A stretch of DNA of 42,512 nt, taken from positions 1 through 42,512 of the forward strand of contig JAUYKZ010000008.1 of the NCBI GenBank assembly GCA_030704845.1. The letters run 5' to 3'. Both the position numbers and the translations under genes were made by a program. This stretch comes from an archaeon (GTDB lineage Archaea; Nanobdellota; Nanobdellia; Woesearchaeales; GW2011-AR9). The notes below the pieces were generated by a model. The model worked only from the letters and a program-made list of their open reading frames with translations. It searched no databases and was not told where the DNA came from. Shown piece after piece: positions 15,821 to 23,838 of the stretch. Numbering within the stretch: position 1 is the stretch's first letter; each line of letters starts with the position of its first letter.

Positions 15821-15876
15821 AGAAAAACCAATATTAATTTAATCTAAACTAATATTTAAAAACTAACCTTCTTTCC

Positions 15877-17154
15877 ATGGATGAAATGCCTGAAAAACTA
15901 ATTCCATTAACTAAATCACAAATAGAAAAAATAATTGAAACTTACCCCACGCCAGTTTATATTTATGATGAAAAAGGTATCATAAATAGTGCCAGAAGAT
16001 TACAAGAAGCATTTTCTGGAATTTCTTCATCCATCTTCAAAAATTATTTTGCGATGAAAGCCAATCCTAACCCCTACCTCTTAGAGTTATTAAAGAGGGA
16101 AGGTTTTGGTGTTGATTGTAGTTCTCTAACAGAATTGATGCTTGCCGAGATGGTAGGATTTGTTGATAAAGATATTATGTTCACATCCAACAATACACCC
16201 TTAGAAGAATTTAAGAAAGCAATTGAGCTTAATGCCATAATTAATCTTGACGATATAACCTACATAGAATTCTTAGAACGCCATGTAAGAATCCCTGAAC
16301 TGATTTGTTTCAGATATAATCCCGGTCCATTAAAAACAGGAAACGCTATTATAGGAAACCCAGTTGACGCAAAATACGGGTTAACCAAGGAACAAATCTT
16401 TGAAGCATATAAAATTATGAAAAATAAAGGAGTTAAAAGATTTGGTCTTCACACTATGGTTGTTTCCAATGAACTAAATCCAAAATATTTTATAGATACA
16501 GCAAAAATAATTTTCGATTTGATTGTCGAAATATCTAAACAGGATCCCATTAAATTTGAATTTGTAAATTTAGGTGGGGGTATTGGCATCCCGTATAGGC
16601 CAGATCAAGAAGAAGTAGATCTTAAATTAATTTCTGACGGAATCAGGAAAATTTATGAAGATAAAATAGTCGCAAACGAACTTCAGCCATTAAAACTGTT
16701 CATGGAATGTGGAAGACTCATCACCGGCCCGCATGGATATTTAGTCACAACAGTAAGACATGTTACAAGTAAACATAAAGAATACGTTGGCGTTGATGCC
16801 AGCATGAACAATTTAATGAGACCAGGGATGTATGGAGCTTATCATCATATTTCCGTCTTAGGAAAAGAACATCTTCCACCGGATAATACTTATGATGTCA
16901 CCGGATCATTATGTGAAAATAATGATAAATTCGCAATTGATAGAAATCTTCCAAAAATTGAACCGGGAGATATACTTGTTCTTCATGATACCGGAGCACA
17001 TGGACATTCCATGGGATTTCAGTATAATGGGAAATTACGTTCAGCAGAAGTTTTAGTACGAACAGATGGGACCTTCGAATTAATAAGAAGAGCCGAGACC
17101 ATTCAAGATTATTTCCAAACCTTAAATTTTCCTAATTCTAGATTTAAAATATAA
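15877..17154 (+). CDS. lysA: Diaminopimelate decarboxylase
   Basis: This 425-residue PLP fold-III decarboxylase makes L-lysine from meso-diaminopimelate. It shows the PLP lysine K61 in YFAMKANPNP, the glycine-rich phosphate loop LGGGIGIPY, the ECGR motif, and the C-terminal GSLCENNDKF region with the cysteine that completes the partner active site in the dimer. Ornithine/arginine decarboxylases of the same fold are less likely given CENND. A TATA-like ATATTTAAAA at 15853-15862 lies 15-24 nt before ATG 15877. A second Met at codon 4 is an alternative start. No other lysine-pathway genes are in the window. Confidence 0.88.
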   Translation: MDEMPEKLIPLTKSQIEKIIETYPTPVYIYDEKGIINSARRLQEAFSGISSSIFKNYFAMKANPNPYLLELLKREGFGVDCSSLTELMLAEMVGFVDKDIMFTSNNTPLEEFKKAIELNAIINLDDITYIEFLERHVRIPELICFRYNPGPLKTGNAIIGNPVDAKYGLTKEQIFEAYKIMKNKGVKRFGLHTMVVSNELNPKYFIDTAKIIFDLIVEISKQDPIKFEFVNLGGGIGIPYRPDQEEVDLKLISDGIRKIYEDKIVANELQPLKLFMECGRLITGPHGYLVTTVRHVTSKHKEYVGVDASMNNLMRPGMYGAYHHISVLGKEHLPPDNTYDVTGSLCENNDKFAIDRNLPKIEPGDILVLHDTGAHGHSMGFQYNGKLRSAEVLVRTDGTFELIRRAETIQDYFQTLNFPNSRFKI

Positions 17155-17178
17155 CCCATTTTTATTAAAAATTAAATG

Positions 17179-18165
17179 TTATCTTTTCATAACTCTTCCG
17201 ACTGCTTTAATTATCTCTGGAGAACTTAACCCAAACTTAATCAATAATTCATCCGGTTCGCCAGATTCACCAAACCTATCTTTAATTCCGACTCTTTGAA
17301 TCGGTACCGGACATTTCTCTGAAAGTAATTCTGCTACCGCTCCACCTAAGCCACCAATTATTTGATGTTCTTCCGCTGTAACAACCCGTTTACATTTTCT
17401 TGCAGCTGCAACTAATGTTTTTTCATCCAACGGTTTAATTGTGTGACAATTGATAACCATTGCATTAATTCCTTGTTTTTGTAATTCTAAGGCAGCAATT
17501 AAACACTCTTGAACTAAAGGACCAGCGGCAATCAAAGCCACATCCTTTCCATCTTTGAGAACTTGAGCTTTTCCAATTTCGAATGGAGTTTTTGAAGTTG
17601 TTACTTGGTCTGTTTTTTCTCTTGCAAAACGCATGTACGTGGGACCTTTGTAAGCCGCAATAGCTTTAGTAGCTTTCTTAGTTTGTTCATAATCTACGGG
17701 AACAATCACAATCATGTTAGGTAAAGCTCTCATGAGTGTAATATCTTCTAAAGCTTGATGAGTTGCTCCATCTGGACCAACAGAAATTCCTGAATGAGCT
17801 CCAATAATCTTTACATTTTGATTATTATAACAAATTGTTGTTCTTATTTGTTCCCAACATCTTCCTGGACAAAACATTGCGTAAGAAGATACAAAGGGTA
17901 TTTTTCCAACAGCTGCTAAACCAGAACCGACAGTAACTAAATTTTGCTCAGCAACCCCCATTTCTATAAAGCGATTAGGAAATTTTTCTTTGAATTGCTG
18001 GACTCTAGTAGACTCAGTTAGATCTGCACATAAAACTACGATGTTCTTATTTTTTTTACCTAATTCAACTAATGCGTCACCATATCCATTTCTGGTAGGA
18101 ATTCTCTCTCGGAAGAAATTTAGAGCCATCTTCTTATTTAATCCTTTCAATGAAAGTAAACTCAT
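17179..18165 (-). CDS. Transketolase, C-terminal subunit
   Basis: This 328-residue protein supplies the pyrimidine-binding and C-terminal domains of transketolase, an enzyme split into two genes in most archaea. Motifs include FIEMGVAEQNLV with the catalytic Glu that activates thiamine diphosphate, the HSGISVGPDGATHQALED stretch, and the C-terminal TAEEHQIIGGLGGAVAE. The start overlaps the stop of the N-terminal subunit (ATGA, 18162-18165), giving one subunit of each per message. An internal Met at codon 13 is possible, but the overlap favours the first ATG. It works in the non-oxidative pentose phosphate pathway. Confidence 0.93.
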   Translation of the reverse strand: MSLLSLKGLNKKMALNFFRERIPTRNGYGDALVELGKKNKNIVVLCADLTESTRVQQFKEKFPNRFIEMGVAEQNLVTVGSGLAAVGKIPFVSSYAMFCPGRCWEQIRTTICYNNQNVKIIGAHSGISVGPDGATHQALEDITLMRALPNMIVIVPVDYEQTKKATKAIAAYKGPTYMRFAREKTDQVTTSKTPFEIGKAQVLKDGKDVALIAAGPLVQECLIAALELQKQGINAMVINCHTIKPLDEKTLVAAARKCKRVVTAEEHQIIGGLGGAVAELLSEKCPVPIQRVGIKDRFGESGEPDELLIKFGLSSPEIIKAVGRVMKR

Positions 18166-19097
18166 TTTTTCTTCCCCCTCAAAGTATGTAGTGGTTTCAG
18201 TTTTAAATGATCAAGATACCACTTTCCCCTTTCTTGAGCTTCGTGAGCATGAATATGTTCTAATGCCAAATCGGCTTGATCTTCAGAAGGAGGAGTTCTT
18301 TCCGTTGTGATTTTTCCAGGTGGAGCACCATGCCATCGATAATCGTTCTCCATGAATTCAACACCTTTACCAGGAATTGTATTTGCGATAATCATTAACG
18401 GTTTACTTTTATTTTTCCGTGCTTTAGTTAGTACCGAAAGAATTTGTTTAAAATCATTCCCATCAATTACTTCAACGTTCCAATTAAAAGCTTTATATTT
18501 CTCATCTAAAGGGTCTAATGGCATAACTTGCTCAGTGTTTCCATCAATTTGAATATAATTTCGGTCGGTAATTGCAACCAAATTATTTAATTTATTTTTA
18601 GCAGCAAACAATACTGCTTCCCAATGATTACCTTCATCTTGTTCTCCATCACCACATAAACAGAAAACTGTATTTTTCTTTTTATCAATCTTAAACCCAT
18701 ACGCCATCCCTGACGCCTGACTTAATCCTGATCCAAGAGGACCGGAAGTCGTTTCCAATCCAGGAAGAGCTTCTCGGTGGGGATGTCCTTGTAATCGAGT
18801 ACCCAATTTTCTTAAAGTAAACAATTCTTTTTTAGGGAAATATCCCGCATTGGCCATGGTTGAATATAATATTGGACAAATATGGCCGTTTGAAAGAACT
18901 AGCCTATCTCGGCCATCCCAAGAAGGTTTTTTAGGATTATGTTTAAGAATGTTAAAATAAAGAACGGTAAAAATATCTGCCATCCCCAAAGGACCTGCAG
19001 AATGCCCGGATTGAGCTTCTTGTAATGAAGTAATTGTATCTTCTCTGATTATATCGGCCATAATCTGCAAATCTTTAATTTTTGTTAGCCGTTTCAT
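18162..19097 (-). CDS. Transketolase, N-terminal subunit
   Basis: This 311-residue protein binds the diphosphate of thiamine diphosphate. The GDGEQDEGNHWEA to N motif (TPP signature) is clear, as are GHSAGPLGMAD, LSNGHICPILYS and GPLGSGLSQASGMA. It pairs with the downstream C-terminal subunit through a 4-bp gene overlap. Together they exchange two-carbon units between xylulose-5-phosphate and aldoses. This is probably the main pentose route in a small genome, although other pathway enzymes are not in the window. Confidence 0.93.
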   Translation of the reverse strand: MKRLTKIKDLQIMADIIREDTITSLQEAQSGHSAGPLGMADIFTVLYFNILKHNPKKPSWDGRDRLVLSNGHICPILYSTMANAGYFPKKELFTLRKLGTRLQGHPHREALPGLETTSGPLGSGLSQASGMAYGFKIDKKKNTVFCLCGDGEQDEGNHWEAVLFAAKNKLNNLVAITDRNYIQIDGNTEQVMPLDPLDEKYKAFNWNVEVIDGNDFKQILSVLTKARKNKSKPLMIIANTIPGKGVEFMENDYRWHGAPPGKITTERTPPSEDQADLALEHIHAHEAQERGKWYLDHLKLKPLHTLRGKKK

Positions 19098-19152
19098 AAT
19101 ACCTCTTTTTAGATAGAATAAAAGGATAAAAGTTAATAAAGGTTATGGCCAA

Positions 19153-19710
19153 TCAAGAACAGATTTCATTAATTTCTTTCAAAGTTGCCGTAAATTTAAC
19201 CCTTTCAATCGTCGGATGAATAATTAATTTACTTGTTTCTTCCTTAGCTAAAGTAACTACCTGAGTCTCGAGAATCTTTCCTGCACTCTTTTTAAGAATC
19301 TTTATTGGTATTCTTAATTTATCATTTGGACAATAATCTGGAAAACTTTCTATTTTCCATTCAATTGCTCCAGCGAAAGTGAATGAACCTTGGCCTTTCT
19401 TCAATGTATAGGTTTCTCCATCACTAGTTCCGATTACAACGTTGTCTAAAGAACACTTGTTAACACAATTAGTATCATACAATGACGCAATAGATTTACA
19501 AGAACCGTCAATACACAATAAATTTTCACATTCTTCACTAGTGGTACAAGCTTTAATTTGAGTGTCCACTTGCTCAACTACTTCTTCCGGCTGTTCTGAT
19601 ACTGCTTGTTCAACTTCTTCTACTGGTTTTTGTAACCAACTACAACCCACAATAAGAACAACTAGAATTAACGATAATAAAATAGTTAGTCGTTTGATTA
19701 ATTTCTTCAT
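19153..19710 (-). CDS. Predicted secreted lipoprotein
   Basis: I do not recognise a family for this 185-residue protein. It has a signal peptide with a lipobox-like LIVGC (cysteine near residue 23), an acidic Glu/Val-rich linker (about 30-50), a cysteine-rich segment (CTTSEECENLLC and nearby, about 54-90) and a beta-rich C-terminal half. It would be anchored outside the cell membrane. Archaeal lipobox use is inferred from motif only. It lies 4 bp after the polX stop on the same strand, so they may be co-transcribed. Confidence 0.7.
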   Translation of the reverse strand: MKKLIKRLTILLSLILVVLIVGCSWLQKPVEEVEQAVSEQPEEVVEQVDTQIKACTTSEECENLLCIDGSCKSIASLYDTNCVNKCSLDNVVIGTSDGETYTLKKGQGSFTFAGAIEWKIESFPDYCPNDKLRIPIKILKKSAGKILETQVVTLAKEETSKLIIHPTIERVKFTATLKEINEICS

Positions 19711-19714
19711 TAAT

Positions 19715-21427
19715 TCACCTTTTCAACATTTTTTCAATTCTTGGAAAAGTCCAACTGTTTAATACATCTTTCGTTTCCAGCCATCCTCTTCGAGCCATCA
19801 ATATCGAAGATTTCTTGCTAAATTCTAAATGATTTAAATCATGAGCATCTGAACCAAATGCAAATTTGCATCCGATATCTTTCGCTTGTTTAATTAATTC
19901 TCCCGATAAATCCATTCTTGATGGAGAACCATTAACTTCCAGAAACACACCACTTTTCTTTGCCGTTTCAAAAACTGTTTCCAAATTAAATTGTAACGGT
20001 TGTCTTTCATTAAGAAGTCTGTCGGTTGGATGTCCCAGAATATTTATCGGATAATTTTCTAAGGCTGAACATATCCGTTTAGTCATCTCTGATGAGGACA
20101 TTTTTAATGAAGTATGGACAGAAGCTATCACCACATCCAATTCTTTAAGTTTTTTAGCCGGTAGAGGCAAAGTCCCATCTTTTAAAATGTCAATCTCAAC
20201 TCCCGAAAAAACCTTTAATCCCACTTTTTTACGAACCTTTTCAATCTCTGCAAGATATTTAACTAATCTTCTTTCATCTAAGGGCTTAGTAATTCCCACA
20301 TTCCCAAAATGATCATTGAATGAGATAAATTTCCATTTAAGACTCTCAGCTTTTTTTGCCATCTCCAAAAGAGAATTTGCACCATCGCTCCAGATAGTAT
20401 GATTATGAAACATCCCTTTAACGTCTTTTTCTTCAATCAAAGTTGGAATTTTTTTCTTGAGAGCCGCATCAATTTCACCTTGATCTCTTCTTATTTCGGG
20501 AGGGATATATTGCAATTTTAACTTTTTGTAAACTTCTTCTTCCGTTTTTCCGGCAACCCATTTCTTTTCTTTTACGGTGAAAAGACCATATTCACTAAGA
20601 CTATATCCCCGTTTCAAAGCAAGTTTACGCAAGGCAACGTTATGTTCTTTGTTACCAATGAAATAAAGTAAAGCCGAACCAAATTCCCCGGGGTGAACAA
20701 TTCTTAAATCAACTTGCATTCCATTTGATAAGATAACTGAACCTTTGGTAAGACCTTTAGCTAAGACTTTTTTCACGTCCGGTATCGACGTGAATATGTT
20801 CATTACTTTTTCTGGTTGTGATGAAACAACTAAAAAATCTAGATCGCCGATAGTTTCTTTACCTCTTCTAAAAGAACCAGCAACCTCAACTTTTGAAATA
20901 AATGGTTGCTTCTGAAGAATAATTTTAATTTCTTCAACAATCGGCATGGCATGAATGTATAAGAATCTTTTAGGTCGATGTTTTACAATCTCAATTCCTT
21001 CCAAGAGAGATTGTTCTATTTTTTCTCCAAAGCCTTCCAGTCTTTGAAGAGCTTTATTTCTAATAGCTTTTTCTAAATCTTTAACGGTCTTGATTCCTAG
21101 TTTTTTGTAAAGAATTTTAATCCTCTTTGGACCTAAAGAAGGGATCTCATTCAATCCTTCAATATCAACCTTAACTTGTTTCTTTAATTGATCATAATAT
21201 TGGAGCTTACCCTTTTCCAAAAACTCGGCAATTTTCTCGGCAATATTTTTCCCTACACCCGGAATCTGTTCTAATTTCCCCTTTTTATGAATTTGAGCTA
21301 TATCTTCACCCAACGATTCTATCGATTGAGCTGCTTTTCTGTAAGCTTGAGGTTTCCACTGGACGTCTTGTAATTCCAAAATATCTGCTATGTTATACAG
21401 CAGTTTAGCAACTTCCAAATTTTTCAT
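19715..21427 (-). CDS. polX: DNA polymerase X family protein with PHP domain (PolX)
   Basis: This 570-residue repair polymerase has helix-hairpin-helix elements in the N-terminal 8-kDa domain (IPGVGKNIAEKI, 55-66) and fingers (IPSLGPKRIKIL, 95-106). The nucleotidyl-transfer motif GSFRRGKETIGDLDFLV (184-200) contains metal-binding D195 and D197, with the third Asp in QVDLRIV. A C-terminal PHP phosphoesterase begins at MFHNHTIWSDG (about 340). PolX-PHP enzymes fill short gaps and can have exonuclease or phosphatase activity. The TATA-like CTTTATATAGG on the minus strand (21453-21463) is 26-36 nt before the ATG. Confidence 0.95.
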   Translation of the reverse strand: MKNLEVAKLLYNIADILELQDVQWKPQAYRKAAQSIESLGEDIAQIHKKGKLEQIPGVGKNIAEKIAEFLEKGKLQYYDQLKKQVKVDIEGLNEIPSLGPKRIKILYKKLGIKTVKDLEKAIRNKALQRLEGFGEKIEQSLLEGIEIVKHRPKRFLYIHAMPIVEEIKIILQKQPFISKVEVAGSFRRGKETIGDLDFLVVSSQPEKVMNIFTSIPDVKKVLAKGLTKGSVILSNGMQVDLRIVHPGEFGSALLYFIGNKEHNVALRKLALKRGYSLSEYGLFTVKEKKWVAGKTEEEVYKKLKLQYIPPEIRRDQGEIDAALKKKIPTLIEEKDVKGMFHNHTIWSDGANSLLEMAKKAESLKWKFISFNDHFGNVGITKPLDERRLVKYLAEIEKVRKKVGLKVFSGVEIDILKDGTLPLPAKKLKELDVVIASVHTSLKMSSSEMTKRICSALENYPINILGHPTDRLLNERQPLQFNLETVFETAKKSGVFLEVNGSPSRMDLSGELIKQAKDIGCKFAFGSDAHDLNHLEFSKKSSILMARRGWLETKDVLNSWTFPRIEKMLKR

Positions 21428-21452
21428 CTATCGTTAAATAGTAAGAAAATCT

Positions 21453-21488
21453 CCTATATAAAGATGGCGTTTAATTTGGATATAAAAG
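21453..21488. promoter_or_regulatory. Divergent TATA boxes for polX and the U32 gene
   Basis: The minus-strand box TTTATATAGG (21453-21462) serves polX, and the plus-strand GATATAAAAG (21479-21488) serves the U32 gene at 21519. Both spacings are near 26-40 nt. GGCGT/ACGCC inverted arms flank the plus-strand box and may be an operator, but this is weak. Confidence 0.5.
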
Positions 21489-21518
21489 TTTATTAAAAAC
21501 ACGCCAAATTCTAACAAA

Positions 21519-23735
21519 ATGAATAAATTAATCCTCCTTGCTCCCGTTGGAGATTTTGAATCATTAGTTGCAGCTATACATAACGGTGCTGATGCTGTTT
21601 ATCTTGGTCCTAAATTATTCAATGCCAGAAGATTAGCTGGAAACTTCACCATAGACCAACTAAAGAAGGTAATCCAATATGCTCATCTTTACCAAGTTAA
21701 GGTTTATCTTACATTGAACACGCTTATTAAAAACAATGAAATCGGTGCATTTCTTAATCAGGTTAGTATCGCTCAACAATTTGGAGCCGATGCAATCATT
21801 TTACAAGACCTTACTTTTGCCCCATTAATCAAAAAACATTTTCCAAATTTAGAAATTCATGCTTCAACTCAAGCAACTATTATGAATTCTTCATCCATAA
21901 AATATTGGCAGAAGTACGTTGACCAATTTGTCTTAACTAGAGAATTAACCAAAAAAGAAGTGCGAACTATTTTTGATAAAACCAAAGCTAAACTAGAAAT
22001 ATTTGTTCATGGACATCTATGTAGCTCTTATTCGGGACAATGTTTAATCTCTTCGCTAATTGGTAAACGTTCAGGTAATCGGGGGATGTGTGCCAGTTCC
22101 TGTCGTAAACAGTATAATGGTGAGAATTATCTTCTATCTGCAAAAGACTTGTGCATGATTGGAAATATCAAAGATATTGTTGATAGTGGTGCTACAACCG
22201 TGAAAATTGAAGGACGAATGAAACCTGCAGAATATGTCGCTACAACTACCAAAGCATACCGCGAACAAATTGACAGTTTAATTAGCGGACATAATAAACC
22301 AATCACCAACGAAAAGATTAATGAATTAAAAATGGCATTTAATCGTGAATTTACTCCCGGATATTTCAATGATGAAACTAAAATTATCGATCAAACGTAT
22401 TCAGCAAAAAGGGGGGTATTTTTAGGAACTGTCCGTAATGGACTTCTACATTTAGAAGAAAATTTAGAGTTGCATGATGGCGTAGGAATTATTGAAAAAG
22501 GGAAACGTGTTGGAGATTATGTCAAAAAAATAATTGTTAATGGTGCTGAGATTAATACCGCTAAAAAGGGAGAAGATGTTAAACTCTCGATCAATGGTTT
22601 CCGCAACGGAGCAAAAATTTATTTAATGACTAAAAATCAAGGTAATGGCCTTTTAATTAATAAAAAAATCCCTCTTAAAATCGTTGTCTCAGTTCGAGAA
22701 ACAACGCCGGTTATAATTAATGTTGTTGCTCGTGATAAAGAACTGGAGATTGTTCTTTCGACCATAGCAAAAAAACCAGAAAGACATCCATTAACAGAAG
22801 AATTGTTATCTAAAGAAATGGAAAAATATGAAAGTGATATTTTTATAATTGACAAATTAACCATCGATACGGATAACTCTTTTGTTGCAAAGAGTGCATT
22901 AACAACCTTTCGTAAAGAACTGGATCAAAAGATATTAGATTTTCTTTATCCAATTAATCTAGAAAAAGAAACCATTACCCACCCCTCATTTATACCTCTA
23001 AAAGGAACAAATAAAATTATCCACGTCAAAGTGTACTCTGTAAATGATGTACGTGAAGCGGTGAACGCCGGAGCAGATATTATTTATTATGATGCTTTCG
23101 CAAAGGATTTAGAAGATGCAATGACAATCGTACACGGAACTAAATCTAAACTATATCTCCACACACCGATGGTTATGACTGATAAACATATTGAACAACT
23201 TCAAACAATCATCAACAAAAATAAACCTGATGGTGTCGTTGCTAACAATGTAGGAGTATTGGGGATGGGATTAAAAATTCCGATTATTCTTGGTTATCAA
23301 ATGAATATTTTTAATGACAATCAACTACAGGTTTATAATTGTCTCGCAGTTATTTCAATTGAATTGAATTTAAAAGAATTGCAAGAATTTCAAAATAAAA
23401 AAGATTTAATTTTTTACGCACACGGTTATCCAACCGTGATGACCTTCAAAGAACATTTTGACGCCAGTTCATTGACAGACAAAAAAGGTTACACATTCAG
23501 GTTACGTAAAACTAGCACTGGAACAACTGAAATGTTATATTCAAAAGCTATTGGTACTTTACAACATACCCCTAAAGTAATCAGGGTGGGAGTTACACAA
23601 TTCTTTCTAGATTTAGAAAAGGACGTGTTTAATACAATTTCATTATATAATCGATTAATAGCCGGAGAATCCGTTTCAGTAGCTAGTTTTAAGCGAGATG
23701 TAACTATTGGAAATTTAGAGAAAGGAGTTATGTAA
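21519..23735 (+). CDS. U32 peptidase-family protein (RlhA/TrhP-like RNA hydroxylation)
   Basis: This 738-residue protein belongs to the U32 (former collagenase) family, whose studied members hydroxylate RNA bases: RlhA on 23S rRNA and TrhP on tRNA. The N-terminal TIM-barrel region carries LAPVGDFESLVAAIHNGADAVYLG. The U32 signature with Fe-S-type cysteines spans about residues 165-196 (LCSSYSGQC followed by GMCASSCR). KIEGRMKPAEYVA and a C-terminal extension resembling the RlhA long form follow. Which RNA it modifies cannot be told. A protease role is the older annotation and is less likely. Confidence 0.88.
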   Translation: MNKLILLAPVGDFESLVAAIHNGADAVYLGPKLFNARRLAGNFTIDQLKKVIQYAHLYQVKVYLTLNTLIKNNEIGAFLNQVSIAQQFGADAIILQDLTFAPLIKKHFPNLEIHASTQATIMNSSSIKYWQKYVDQFVLTRELTKKEVRTIFDKTKAKLEIFVHGHLCSSYSGQCLISSLIGKRSGNRGMCASSCRKQYNGENYLLSAKDLCMIGNIKDIVDSGATTVKIEGRMKPAEYVATTTKAYREQIDSLISGHNKPITNEKINELKMAFNREFTPGYFNDETKIIDQTYSAKRGVFLGTVRNGLLHLEENLELHDGVGIIEKGKRVGDYVKKIIVNGAEINTAKKGEDVKLSINGFRNGAKIYLMTKNQGNGLLINKKIPLKIVVSVRETTPVIINVVARDKELEIVLSTIAKKPERHPLTEELLSKEMEKYESDIFIIDKLTIDTDNSFVAKSALTTFRKELDQKILDFLYPINLEKETITHPSFIPLKGTNKIIHVKVYSVNDVREAVNAGADIIYYDAFAKDLEDAMTIVHGTKSKLYLHTPMVMTDKHIEQLQTIINKNKPDGVVANNVGVLGMGLKIPIILGYQMNIFNDNQLQVYNCLAVISIELNLKELQEFQNKKDLIFYAHGYPTVMTFKEHFDASSLTDKKGYTFRLRKTSTGTTEMLYSKAIGTLQHTPKVIRVGVTQFFLDLEKDVFNTISLYNRLIAGESVSVASFKRDVTIGNLEKGVM

Positions 23736-23807
23736 AAATATAAATAACCCATCTTAAGAATGATTATATTCTAATCTGAATTTTAAACACCACACATCGA
23801 TAACAAG

Positions 23808-23817
23808 CTTTAAAAAG
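23808..23817 (+). promoter_or_regulatory. TATA box for leuS
   Basis: CTTTAAAAAG lies 22-31 nt before the leuS ATG at 23839, consistent with a leaderless transcript. Confidence 0.5.
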
Positions 23818-23838
23818 AATCTTTCTCTCTTATTTAAA